64,000 nt of DNA, from NCBI RefSeq assembly GCF_023343835.1, contig NC_064438.1:12567077-12631076 (forward strand), written 5' to 3'. Within the stretch, counting starts at the first letter, position 1. Each line of letters begins with the position of its first letter. The notes beneath the pieces are model-generated. The model ran no database searches and was not told where the DNA came from. It saw only the letters and a program-made list of their open reading frames with translations. The translations under genes were made by a program, and so were the position numbers. Source of the stretch: Lagopus muta (taxonomy: Eukaryota; Chordata; Aves; Galliformes; Phasianidae). Shown piece by piece: positions 12,839 through 25,700 of the stretch.

Positions 12839-14301
12839 CAGAAACCAAAACAAGAACACAGATGCCATTGGGTAAGCAGTAGTTCTGCCTTGCTGAGACC
12901 ACAGGAGTGACTGGTCTGTCCTGAATACTAAGTCCATGTCTTGTACAATGTAAGCCTCTTACTCCGGCCCCTCTCCCTGCGTTCCAGACAGTGTGCTGAA
13001 AGTTGTGACCGAAGCAGCTGCTCTCCCCAAGGAGTCAGCATTTTGCCATGTGTGAAAGTCTCCAGCACTTACTTTCTTTACCATGATTGTAAAGGTCACC
13101 ACAAGCAGTACGGCTACTTGATCTGGGATCTTTTCTTAACATATTTTTATGCTGATTTTACTGTTTTGATTCTTTGTTTGGAATGTATTTTTTTTTCTCA
13201 TTTCTTCTGTGTGTAACAGCAATTAAAAATATTAATTTACTGGGTATATTTATTGTCCAGATGTAACAGCTCTTTGCTCATTTTCTGCTTCTGTGACAGC
13301 AGCCTACTGAAGCTCTGTAGCAGGCAGTGCTGTGCCACTTCTGTCCCTCAGTGGCATAGCTCTGCCCTGAAGCTACCCAGAGCTGCACTGAAGCAGAAGG
13401 GCGCTGTCGCAGCCAGATATAGTATTCCCATCTGGAGAAACCCTGAAACACATCTACAGGCACCCCATAGAGCACATCCAGCACAAATGAGTGAGGCACC
13501 ACTGTGCTGATGGCAACTGGCTGGTGTTACAGCACGTCCCAAGTGTCCTGGGGTGCAGAGCCCCGAAGGACACTGGCTCCTTGCTGCAACAGCCAGTCCC
13601 CCCTACAATGGTCATTTGTCCACACTTCCAGGGAGAAGGCAGCTTGCTGCTAATGATTATCTGAGAAGTTTGCTCACCAAGGTTATCCAGAAGTCCCACA
13701 CAAATGGACAATTCTCTTTTTTCTCCTCTCCTAAGTAGAAATTTCCAGGGGAGAAAAATAGGTTAATATGGACATCTTTCTCTGATTGAGATTCTGCCAA
13801 TCTGCCCATTTCCTCAGCTGTGTTTGATGCAGCGGCACAGATATTTGGTTTCATTAATCCTGAACCAGGCCATCTGTCATCAGTGGAACAGGTTTCAAGG
13901 ATCTATAGCCTAGAAATGCAGAGCAAGCGCCCCCAGTCCATTAAATGGATCTGCTCGCAGGCTTAACATAGATTCTTCCACTGTCCCCTTTTCAGTGCAG
14001 TGATTCCCGATGTGAGAATGAATCATATTAGGCAGAACCACTACCAAGTTTCAAAGCAGCCCAAAGGGAAGCGAGGAAAATCAGGTGTTTCTTTCCTACT
14101 TCTCTGTCTCTTACAATTCGTTTCAAAACCTTAGAAGCATCATGGGGGAAGCGTTCTGTACCCACACACTTTCTTCCTTGCTGCAGGTGGAACAAAGGTG
14201 ACAAAGTATTCTTGGACTAAGCATGTGAATGTGGCTGGTCACATTAAGCTTTTATACCTGAAAAGCTCCAGGAAAAAATCACTATAAACTAAAAGAGCCA
14301 A

Positions 14302-14303
<2 letters not shown>

Positions 14304-14352
<49 letters not shown>
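14304..14352. repeat. (AT)n microsatellite
   Basis: About 24 uninterrupted AT dinucleotides. Such tracts are prone to length polymorphism and cruciform extrusion. Confidence 0.95.
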
Positions 14353-14358
<6 letters not shown>

Positions 14359-16114
14359 TTATCTGACTATGTCAATCCTTCAGTGGTTCTGACATGTTAT
14401 AATTCTTTAGTCCTACCCACCAGCAAAGAGGTTACTGGACCTTTCTGGATCTCGGGTTTGCCTTATGCAACCAGCTCTTTCACATGCTGACTTGCAAAGC
14501 TGCAGACTGCATTCACTTTTTTGGAATGTTAAGGTCTTAAGTACTTCAGATTTATTAGTTATGGTATGTTTATACACAGCCTGACATAATGAAGCTTCCA
14601 TCATCACAGAGGTCCTGCTGAGCTATCTGGGGACATGGCAAATAAGGAGACAGAATCCAGCTCTCCTCCTGAACTCAGAAGCAAAATTCTCATTGACCAG
14701 TGAAGCAGACTGATAAGTAGAAGGGAAAACAGCAGTATTTGGCACCTTTTATTACTGTTAAGATTCACTAGCAGAAATGTATTAGAAATGACATCTTTCT
14801 TTTTTTTTGTTTTTGTTTTGCCTGAAACCACTTTAGAGGGAAGAAACACGGAAACATCAGAATTGGCCCTGCTGATCAGGAGCCCCACTCTCTACCACTT
14901 AGTTTAACTGACCTTTAGAGAAGCCAAGCACACCTACATCTTGAGCCACACAAGCAAAAACAAACGATGCAGCCCACAGCAATGTGTTCTGCATGCTAGT
15001 AGAACCAAGCAGAGCAGGTTCTACTAATTACATCCTGTGTTTAGACTTCTGCAAACTTTCTGTCACTGTGTCCTAGAGAGTTTTATCATGTTTCTCTTAA
15101 GAAAAGAGAAAGTGAGAAGTGCTGCAATCACCACATCCAACCCTACATTTGGAGTGGAAGTCTCACAAAGCACTAGCGATGTGGCTTCATAGAACTATTT
15201 AAAAGCTTTCCTAAACAAGTGGTAACAACTTTCAAAAACAACTGATTGCCACTTTCATAGAAAGTGATACTTCGAGTTCTGGAAAATCTCATTTTCATTC
15301 TCATTTCCCTTTGTTCAGTTCAACACTGTTCTGAGAAAGTCACTTTGTCTAATAGACATTGTGACCTTAGCACTGTGCCGTAGAAAATGAGATTCACCCC
15401 TTCAGATCTGTAAGATGCTGCTGCTCTGTGCCACAGAGGTGGAGCAATGCACTGTTTTTGCAGATACAGTGAAAAAGGCTAAAACTGAAAATATGACTAA
15501 GCAGAAGAATGCAAGCTCTGTAAAGAAAAGAGATGGAAAAGTCTACAGAAGAGAGGAGACAAACAGAGGTTTAGCTCCTGTGGAATCGGCAGAGAAATCA
15601 GCAGCAGAGATTCCAGCACAGGTGTCTGGAACCCATTTGCACATCTCTTAGATCATTCCTTACTCCCTTCAGTTTTGGGCCAACCTGTCTCTACATAAAG
15701 ACTATTGAAACCCCTAAAAAATGCCCTCATGGTCTGAAGGAGCTCCCAGTCTAACAGCTGCTTTCACAGCTGAAGTACCCACAGCAAGTAATGCTGTCCT
15801 CCAGCTGACAGCAGCCAGCCGCAGGCAGTAAGAACCACTCTTCCAGAATGAAAATCAGTAAGAATAGAGTTCTGCTGTTCTGAAATAAACCTACAATTAA
15901 GTTAAATTTTAAGTGAAATCCTCCTCTTCTGAAGACAGCTTTTCAGTCCACTATTTCTTATTCTGACATCTGCTCTTCCCACCTCACTCAGCTGCACAAA
16001 CCCCTAGCAGGTCAGAGACTCTCCCAAGGCTCTGCCCAGGTAAGTCAAGGAGGACAAGGAGCAGTCTCAGGAGGTTCTGGAAATAAGATATTACAGCATC
16101 TGATCTATCAGCTT

Positions 16115-16135
16115 CCCCCCCACCCACCCCCACCC
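16115..16135 (-). other. G-quadruplex motif on the minus strand
   Basis: On the + strand, C-runs of 7, 3, 5 and 3 bases are separated by single A residues. On the - strand this is four G-tracts of at least three with one-base loops, the pattern of very stable parallel quadruplexes. Confidence 0.7.
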
Positions 16136-18504
16136 AAAGGGCCATTTAAAAATCCAAATATAAATTAGCACCTCACCCACACAGTGCTTTTGCAAGCCTT
16201 GCTCCACAGCTACCGCTTACAAACAGGTTGCTTTGCATAGCTTTGGAGAGGCGTGTTACTATTGTAACAGTTTTTTACCACAACAAGATTTGTGTGGGGA
16301 GGCAGGTTTGTCCTTTCAAGCAATCAGATCTCTAAAGGTATAGAAAGCTGTTCTGCCCCTCGAATCTGCCTGTCTTTCCTTAGCATCAGTGAACAGCACT
16401 GCCAAAGTTCTCTTTGCATCAGCTTGGCTGATAGTGATGCCAGGCCATGGAGAGATTCCACTGCTTTTGGGAACTAGGAAACTGTCCTCCAGCTGTAGGA
16501 TGTGGCTTGAAGCTGTGGCTTCAGGGAGGAGTGCATCAGTGAACCTGGGAAGCATAAGACCCAGTAATACGGGAGCATCCTAAAAAAGAGCAAAGAACTG
16601 CTTTTGGTGTTATAGGTGCGTAGTGGCTTCAGTGAAAAAAGTGTCATATATATCCTACACAAACAGACAAATGAGCACTTGAAAATCAGAGCAGGAAACA
16701 CAGCACGCAAACATCCTTTTTTCCCTCCACTGACCCACACCGAGCTACTTCCCCACTGGCAGAGAGATGGAACCCTCCAGTGTGGGGCCTCAGCAGTTGC
16801 CAGCAGGCAGTCCAGAAGCAGTGATCACAGACAAAAATAACCCTAAAAGATCTTTCCAAATATAGCTTGTCATTATTGGTGCTGTATCAGTTTCATTTCA
16901 AGCTGTGTCTGGCAGTGTCTCTCTCTTATTCCCTGTAAAGAATAACAACAAGGTCCAGAGGCACAAGGGCCTTTTCTCTAGAAAGGAAAATGGGAGAAAG
17001 AGTTTCATGGCAGACAAAAGGATGGAGATTTCTTGCTCTCCAGTGTTTAACCTTGATCCCTGGTTAATCATAAGTTGGGTGAGCATAACAGGGGCTGCTG
17101 AAACTCAGAGGATACAGTAGTTTCCAGGCATGGCTGGAACAGAACAGTCTGCAAGCTGCAAGTTTGAGCATCATGACACGGGGAAACTGTGTGTGGCTTG
17201 TGCATTACTGTTAGTAAAACATCACCCCACGCACCTGTAAATGCTCAGTTGCATGTGGCCAGTCTGAGCTAACTGGAACACTGCTGCTGTGTTACAACTT
17301 GACTTAAAGTTCACTGGGTGGGAATTTCTGGCATGAAGAAAAGCAGGGAAGTGAAGGGAGGATATCAGTGTCTGATTTTTTAACTTATTTATTTTTTTTA
17401 AACTTTTTGCCTTGGAAATTTTTACTGGTAAAAATGTTGGCAAACGTTGGCAAAATGCTGGCATTTCACAGGATGAGAAGATTTAACCAGTGCAGTCTTT
17501 AGTATTTGTGAAAAAAGCAGAAAGCTGTTGTTAGAGCTTGGACTGCTTGGAAATGTGTAGGATAAGGCTGGTCAGGGACTGAGAAAAGGCCATATTTGCT
17601 TTTGAGTCAGCTGGGGATATTTGAGACTGCTAGCCCAAACATGCCATTTTATGGAATCTAATACTGTTTTCAAACAACTGAAGGCAAATCTTAATGATTT
17701 CAGAGGAAGACAACGCCAGAGACAGGCTGCTTTTGATCTGAAGTTCTTAGAAACACTGTGGTCCATGGACCTTTATCTGCAGAACTGGGCAATTGCTTAC
17801 TTTATGTGCAAGCAAAAGAGCCAAAATGATCCAAAGAAGTGCACTGCCAGTCACAGTTAGAACATTTGCCTTGAAAAATAGCAAAACTATACTTAGATAC
17901 ATAAAATCTACTGTTAGTTACACAATCTGAAGCACAGCAGCTGTGGATCTGACTTACTTATGGCCATCTTACAGCTGTAGGTTGTTAGGATCGTAAGCAG
18001 GCAGATGCCACCTGTTGCAACACGTGATACTAATATTGCCCTTGTATGGGGTAACTCCTGCATGGGGGTTGTTAGTGGAAGCGCAGTTCACGATGCAGTT
18101 GTTGCTGTGACTCCTGCTATGGTTTGTTGGTGAGAAGCACAATGCTAGTCCTTGCTGGGACACTCCTTCATCTTGAGATCAAAACACCATGCTAAGGAAA
18201 TAGAGATGCTGTGGACCGCTTTATACCACACTGTCTGTTGCACACAGATATGCAAACATACACATACATGTGGCCAGCACCGTCAGGACAGGGAGTCTTC
18301 TCCTGCGTAAGTGCAAATCCAAAGAGCTTGGATATGACAGTTCATGCCCTGGGTCTTCTTTCCCCACTCAGGGAGGAAGAATGAACAATATACTACATTA
18401 CCCTCAGCATTGGACCAATGTATCTATTCCCCATGTAAACAAATACAGAATGAAAAACAAGAGAAGGAAGACTCAGAAACCTCAGTCTCCCATCAAGCCA
18501 ATAT

Positions 18505-18672
18505 GCAATAGTAGGCAAGCAATTAATTTTTGTGCTTCTCGGTCTGTAAATAAGGTATCAGGTTTTTGCTCCATGGGGATATATTGATGCTTTCTCTTGT
18601 TAATGCCATTAAGTTGTAAAGTGCTTTGGGATATTTGGCTCCCATGGTGCTTTAGAAATGCACGATTAAATT
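18505..18672 (+). repeat. MIR-like SINE
   Basis: The elements GCTTCTCGGTCTGTAAATAA, then TTGTAAAGTGCTTTGGGATA, then GGTGCTTTAGAAATGCA follow the order of the MIR-type 3' region (cf. the family's AAGCACTTTG and GCTATATAAATGCA). Confidence 0.55.
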
Positions 18673-20291
18673 ACACCCAATTATAAACCAAACCAGGTGA
18701 TCTTGGAAAGGAAGGGATATTGCTCTGAGGCATTAATAGTCAACAGAATGCTCTAGGGGGAATCATGGGGATCTGCATATGCAATTTAATTTCCATTGTC
18801 CATTGTACATCTATTTTCAGCCTGTATCTAAATACATTTTCTGAAGTCTTTATTATCTTCTTTTGCATTAGAATGAGGCCCCATCAGGTAAGTTCCCTGC
18901 ATCCTAAATATAGCACCGTAGGGTAAAATTCTCCTAGTAGACCCCATTCTTGGGAAACAACTCTATTTCTTCCTTATTCCTCAGAGATTTTTCTACCATG
19001 TCTCAAGCTTCTGCAAATAAAACCAACGGCTTGCCATTTAGAATGAAGAATAGGAGATCAGTTCACATCTGCTTGTGTCCTGCTGTCCTGCCTGAAGACA
19101 AGCAGGTTGTTACCAAGGGAATGTACCCTAAAGACACAATCTCCATTCACTACCCTTTATGCTTGGTTACATACGCAGAAGTTTCCTAAGTTGTTCAGGC
19201 CTAGAACAAGACCCAGGCATACAGCACTTCTGCACAAGAAAATGACTACAACCACCAAACTGGATATGTTCCTTCACAGGAGTGCATATAACAGAAGAAA
19301 CATACCTATGGTTTAGTGACATGGATCAAGAAAGCCTGATCATTAAATAAAAATAAGCACTCTGATACCCAATTACTTATTTTAGTGTATTACTTATTCT
19401 ATTTCTTTAATGTAATTCCCACTGCTCTTGATGGAATTAGAAGACCAGTAGAAGCATGTGGATAGCTTCTGAAGAAATATATGCATAGCCTGGTAATATA
19501 TATTAATATATAGTTTCCTTGTTTTATATTTCTGTTTTAATAATAAACAAAATATATGCATTAATAAGCCAGACTGAAAAATTGGGCTTGGATCTCACAA
19601 ATCCAAGTAACTACATTCTGCTTTCCCCCAGCCCAGGCAGAAAGATCATTTATTGTTTTGATTTCATGAACTGGGGCCTGTTCAGTTTTGCCTGGGACTA
19701 CTGCTGATGAGATATCCTTATTACTGATAAGGCCTGAGCAGAGAACAACTGAACAAAGGAAAACACATTTACCTGACACAGTACCCGTGAGAGTGCTAAA
19801 AGCACACCTCATGTACTTCCAGGGACTTCTATTGTTTCTTGCCCAACAAGACTGTCATGCAATCTCCTAAACATGACAGATTGGTTTTTCTGAATGAATC
19901 CTTCTCATTTAGGAAACAAATCCCACTTGGATGGGAAATACACTACCAGACAATAATTTGTAAAGCCAGTAGTCTGTTTCATCAAGACATGATAAGCTAT
20001 AAGCTTCGGACAGGCTCTACTATCTTAAATTTTAATCAACATCTATAGAATCTGCTACACAATGTCCTACACGTGCATATTGTTGAAGGCAGCTTGGAGC
20101 TGAGAAAATTGCTATCAAATAGATGGAACAGCAAAAAAGGAATTCCTGTGCTCACTGCCTAGGTGGGGAGCTGAGGTGGAGAACAAGTTAGTGATATGGT
20201 CAAAGCCAAAGAGGAAGCCTGACGTTACTCTGCAGTCTAGTGTACAAAAGCACCCTTTTTCCTCAGCACTAACATGAATTTTTATGCTTAC

Positions 20292-20600
20292 CTTTGTCTT
20301 TGGAGATGTACCACAGCTTCTTTGAATCCAGAGGGTCAATGTCCCCAGTGTTATTGTGGGCAATGACTCAGAAAAAGTATTTCCCTGCTGGGAGCAGGCC
20401 TGTGATGGTGTACTTACTGCTGTAGACTTTTCTGTGGCTGTGTGAACTGTGTGGCAGTACTGATATCATTTTTCAGGATATCATAATGTGTCTGCTAGTT
20501 CTCTTCTTCATCCTGGGTGTAATTCTATTTTAGTATCACAGTTTCTTGGGACTTTCTCAAGCCAGCTGAGATTAGTGATTGATCAGAGGAAATCTAAGAA
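20292..20600 (-). pseudogene. IGSF22: FnIII pseudo-exon with in-frame stops
   Basis: Read on the - strand, it begins with SITNLSWLEKVPRNCDTKI (FnIII strand B, with the conserved Trp), then shifts frame. It continues with KYTITGLLPAGKYFF, a stop, then VIAHNNTGDIDPLDSKK and LWYISKDK, the FnIII F and G strands. It ends at a good donor AAAG|GTAAGC (exon end 20292). The TGA at 20368-20370 stands where FnIII domains usually have Arg (Y-x-F-R-V). A CGA-to-TGA change at a CpG would explain it. The 5' border is approximate. Confidence 0.8.
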
Positions 20601-22456
20601 TTATTTTGCAGATTTAAGTATTGATTTCTCCTGTTTGGAACCATCCCTGTGTTCTTTTCTGGGGCAAAATTATTTCACTTCAGCTCCTCCCTTCCAGAGT
20701 CTTTGTGTGTTTAATTAAAGCACTTTCTCCTTGATTTCTTCTGGCTTGAGGAACCTGATAGCAGCTTGCCGTATATAACTCCTTCCTGATGAAAAAATAT
20801 GGTTGCTAGTTTTAAAAAGCACTCTGAAGAGGCAATGTATAAAATACAATGCAAAGATCTCTAAACTTCTCATCCCCACCAGATCATTACAGTAATGAAA
20901 TTTTCTCTAAGGAGCAAGCTAGTTTGTATGGACAAAAATGTATGAATGCACTGTGCTGTTCCAGCACAAACCACCATGTGGCTCTTCAGCCTCACAGTCA
21001 GGTCAAACCTATGAAGGATAGAAGAAAAACAAGACAGAAAGAGAAAAAATTAAAAAATTAAAATAATGAGAGACTGCATCGGAAAAAGAAGTCATTCTTC
21101 AGTCTGCTGAGTCAAGCATGAAGAAGTGAACAATGGAGACTGAAGGAAGAAACTTTCTACAACTAGTGTTGAAGTTGGTTAAGAGGAGCAATGCCAGCTA
21201 TTTTCCTAATACCCAGGCCACGTGAAAAAAAGCAATAATACCTCAGCAATCAACAGCTTAGTGACGAGCACCTGTTCACCAATTTCAGGTGAGAAAGGGC
21301 AAACATGGGAACATTTAATAATAGTTCATGTAAAATTGAATAAGAGCAAAGAAAAAGAAGAGGCAGATCTAATGCCTTATTGATGCCCATCCTCTTTGCC
21401 ACAAACAATTTTCTATGTCTGTTTCTAGTATGACTTCTATTTTTCATTACAGTGCTGCACATTGCCATTCTATACCAGAGAAGTTTATCTGGAGCCTGCA
21501 TTGGCTCTGGGATTTTTTGGTGTTCCTGTGTTTGGAAATATGGTATCAAAGCACAGATTGGTTATGTAGTTCCAAAGTGAAGACTGAGAGTAGAAACAAC
21601 GATGTTTATTATTGGTCACTGCGTCATCTTCTGAGATTTCCCTCAGTCAAGCCTGAACATCCATCTACTCTGCAGAAATCAGTGCTGCATAACATGACTT
21701 ACTGCTGCTTAGGGCAGTCAGCATCATGCTCTGTCACCTGAGAGTATCTTAGGAATAAAAAGTCTAATTACACAATTCATCATCAAGAACTCCTAAATCC
21801 TAAACAATGATGATTTAAGTAATTTCCTACCTTGAATAATGAGCTGGCTAGGGATTTCTTAGCATGACATAATACTTTAATTCTCAAGACTTGATTAGTA
21901 TCTTTGAAGCATGACCTCTGACAATGTTATTTAAACTTTGGCTTGCTGTCACCTGATTGCTCATCTCATTCAAACCAGCCACCTGAAAGAACTGTAATTC
22001 TGTCTCAGTACCACTGTATTTGAAACAAGCATTTCATAATTACGACAGTTTATTTGCTATAATACTTACCCACCTCACCCACACTCAGACTACAGCATCC
22101 TTGATGGAAATCAGAAAATATTCCAACCTAGACTTGTGTAACGAAATACGTGAGAAACATCAGTGGTGGAAGTAACAGCTATGATTGCACCTAAGATACC
22201 TGTTCAGGGAACAACTCAGGACTAGCCAGAAGGATGGCAGAATCCTTTAATTTGACTAAAGAACTGCACAGCTTGTGCTGGCCTCTATTTTCTCCCAGCA
22301 CCTCTAAAAACACAGCAAGAAGTAGTAGAGTTCTGATACTAAACATTCCTTCGTGCAACATGAATTTGATCACCCTTTAAAAAATTATGTATATTTAAGA
22401 AGAAAGGATCAGTAAGAGATGGGAATTCCAGCTAGATGGATATTGCAAGTCTTACC

Positions 22457-22724
22457 TGTAACTCCATTGCTTTTTCCACACCGGCTTCACTCGCAGCTTG
22501 GAAGGGTATGTCTGTCCTGCAAGCCTCCTGCAGTGTTAAGTGGTACTACAGACAGGGATCTTGGTGCACTTGGTCCATCCTTGGTGTTCTCTGCTGATAT
22601 CCTCTAGTATGTATCCTGATGGCACAGCTTCCTTGTTTGGTTCCTGCCAGGCTGAGAAAATGCTGGAGCTGTAAAAGTCCACCAGGTGGAGGACTGTCAG
22701 GACTTCTGCAGGCTCTGTGACAGA
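22457..22724 (-). pseudogene. IGSF22: FnIII pseudo-exon
   Basis: On the - strand, an acceptor TTCTCCTTCTGTCACAG precedes EPAEVLTVLHLVDFYSSSIF, then SAWQEPNKEAVPSGYILE, then GWTKCTKIPVCSTT. This is the FnIII pattern S-I-x-x-x-W-x-E-P-x-x-x-G-x-x-x-x-G-Y-I-L-E-x-W-x-x-C. A TAA follows at 22536-22538. The rest (PSKLRVKPVWKK in a shifted frame) runs to a donor GTAAGACT at about 22456. The open frame above 22724 is intron. Confidence 0.78.
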
Positions 22725-25700
22725 AGGAGAACTGTGACATACTACTTTACTGGCAGGTCTATGTTTGCATATGTGAAGATAGAACTGTTCTTTTTTCAAG
22801 ATGTCAAATCTGCAAGGTTTTAGAATAAAAGGAACCTTGATAAACACAGCAAATTCTGTCCACTGAGACAATGCAGTTTCTAAAATAAACGTAAACACAT
22901 ATAAACCCTGTCCTGAGGCAGGCCATTTAAGTGTAAAGTCCTCACAATGTTTGCAAAGGGCCCAACTGAAATCATTCTGGAAAAGGCATCTTCTGTGAGC
23001 ACTGACCACCACTCATTTCCATGAGTGCCTGGGAGAGGTATCTATGCATTAAAATTCTATGCATCACTTCTGTCTCTTCCTAACTGACAGATGGGTGTGT
23101 GTAAACACATTTCCTGTAAAGTCCTGTATGGTTTTGAGAGCTGTATGTCTATTCTTTTATTAAAAATCCCTCTTACAGTTTTGAGTCAAATGGTTTGGCA
23201 CTATCTGGACTGCTTGGACAAATGAATTCATTGACTGGCTTTCAAAATTCTGTTCATGTTCTTCAAATGTATGTGCCAAAGACTATAGTACTCAAATTAA
23301 CAGTCACTTTTGAAAATGCAGATCGTGCTTTTTGCTCATTAGTCTACCTTGTAGCTCATTTACCTCATAGCTGTCGAGTTAGATTGCCATACTAAATAAA
23401 AAGAGTGAAGGGTGTGATATTAAAAATTATCTGCATGTTTTGAATCAAACGAATAGTCCAAATTCCTGTTCTCCTTTGACAATCTCAGACAAAATGCATT
23501 AAAAAATAAACAAAAATAACTAAGACCATCCTCCTAGCCCAAGTCAATTTGCAGCCCAAGTACAGTCCAAGTGCAGCATGCTGTGCCAACCTTAATACTA
23601 ATGGCTTTTAGAGAACACTCTTATGAGCATAAAGGGTCATAAGGAATATGGTGCATTTGGGTAGAACATATTCTCCTAGGCTTAATGCAGAATAATGCGA
23701 GTAGTCAAATAGAAGAATCATGGCTTCAGGCTTTAAACTGTTTTTGTGTTGTCTTCTGATGTAAAGGAACCAGAACACTTTTCCTTTTGAGTAACTATTT
23801 AACCTCAAGGCTCTTTGAGCATAGAATTCTCTTTTTTCTTTCTTTCCTTTTTTTTTCTTTTGTTGCTGTTGTTATATTAGCTTTTACATTTCAGGAGTTG
23901 TTTATTTTCCCCCCTAAATTATGTGCACTAACAGAGGACCACTTTCATACTGATAGTTTAACTACTGATAGTTAAAGCCATTTATTGGTGGCCTCTGACA
24001 AACTTCTGTTTTTCAAGTGCTTTAGTTACACAGTCAAATAAAGTAAGAATTCTACATAACAAAGTAAAATTTGCCCAGTTCAGCATCTGTGAAGCACCAC
24101 AGTTCTTTAGAGTTTGTGATTTCAATCAGTCCAAAATTAGGCACAAACTTTTCCTACTACAAATCCAGTCTTAAGGGAGAAAAAGAACAAATCCCACAAC
24201 TTTTAAAAAAGGTGATGGGCAACTGATGAAAGCAGCATAGTGATGTTAGAAATGTCACCAAAAAATATTTTCTTTGTCATACATTAGGCAAACTGTACAT
24301 AAACATCAAGTGTTAAAGTTATCTCCACCTTAGAGCATCTCTATCACGTTGATCTGTTTGATTTTTGCATACACACAGCTGTTCCTGGTGAGAATTCCTT
24401 CTTATATTCTTATCTTAATAGTTACACATTTTAAGTGAATCACACTTTCAGGCACTTGTAATTACACTTACAGACAGTAGTATTAAGGCCTTCATTAAGT
24501 AAACTGCAAACACAATGCAATTCTTACACTGAGTCAGGATGAAGTTTGCCACACTGCTTCAGAATTTGGTTATAAACGCATAGATCTTGTCATAGCACAC
24601 ATGTTCAGGAAAACTGGATGTTAAATAGTTGAAGACAGACACTGATGGGATCCTTTGCAACAAGTGGTTAAAGCTGTGCTGGGAAATCTAGGCTCTGCAT
24701 GGCTGAACATGCACTGTATCATTTGCTTCAGGTACCTGGAAAGACAAATGTTGTAATTACACAACTCTAATTACCCCTGATAGTGAATCTACCTGGCTAC
24801 TAGTTTTCTAAATTGCTTTTGGACTGACATGAACCAAGAGGTATTGTCAGCTCACAGACACCTGGAGAACAGCATAAACTTAGGGGTTAAGTGAGCCCCT
24901 TAATTAAATCTAGATTTCACATTTCCAGTAGTCCACTTTCACATCTTTCACTAAGGTCCAGAAGAAGGAAGCAGAATTCCTTTCAATGTAATATGAAGAA
25001 GAGGCATAATTTGCCACTACAGTGCTTATCATTAAATTATGAACTATATCTTGGTGTAATCTTACATTATGAGGAAAACTATATTCATTATTTTGCCCCC
25101 ACTGACTTTAGCAGGACTTCCCATTCAAGTAAGAAATTCAGCAGAGTGGCCAATCCTCTCACAGTCCAGCCTTTGAGCAAGGTTAAACCTCTGTTCCATT
25201 TAAAAAAGCAAAAGTTTCAGGGAACTGAATAATTTTCTGTAAAAACTGCTTCCATCACATACCACGAGTAATGTTGGTATTTCAAAGGGGATATTTTTGG
25301 ATAGTGTGATTGATTGTAACTTAATTAGCATGGAAATGCAACATGTTGACTGAGACAGAGGAAAGAATCCAAGAGCTAAAATATTAGCAGAAAAGGAAAA
25401 GCAAAAGTCTTGTTAGTCAAATGCTGCTGCTGACAGGAACATTCCCATGTGTTATGCAAGCTGTACTAAGCACTGATCATATGGTTGCTATCTGATGGAT
25501 ACAACGCAATCAGTCACTTGCTTAATTCATTTCTGGTCTAAGTCAGGAAAAGGCAGTCAAATTAAGTAGGGGGAAATACAAAACACGAGTGCTTGAAATT
25601 AGACAACCAAATCCATGGGTGACTTTCTGACATGCTGGGTGTTCTGCTGTGCTACCCCAGATGTCTTTGAGGGTTGAAAAGCGGATCTCACTTTGAACAG

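Larger units (their letters stand above)
9344..20200. other. Intergenic DNA between TMEM86A and the decayed IGSF22-like gene
   Basis: About 10.9 kb with no gene that I can support. It holds a MIR-like piece (11215-11320), a CAA-rich simple repeat (about 12815-12838), an (AT)n tract (14304-14352), a C-rich G4 motif (16115-16135) and a MIR-like SINE (18505-18672). Part of it may be a long TMEM86A 3'UTR or may hold unrecognised 3' exons of the pseudogene. Open frames here are short and have no domain signature. Confidence 0.6.

Noticed and set aside
15415..15651. Lys/Glu-rich 78-residue + strand frame
   Set aside because: No match to a known protein and no splice sites in phase.
17969..18163. 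Minus-strand frame with many Asn, Cys and His residues
   Set aside because: It looked zinc-finger-like at first, but Cys/His spacing is irregular and there is no start or splice context.
22740..23012. Upstream part of a 158-residue minus-strand frame
   Set aside because: A good acceptor at about 22725 separates it from the FnIII pseudo-exon, so this part is intron read-through.
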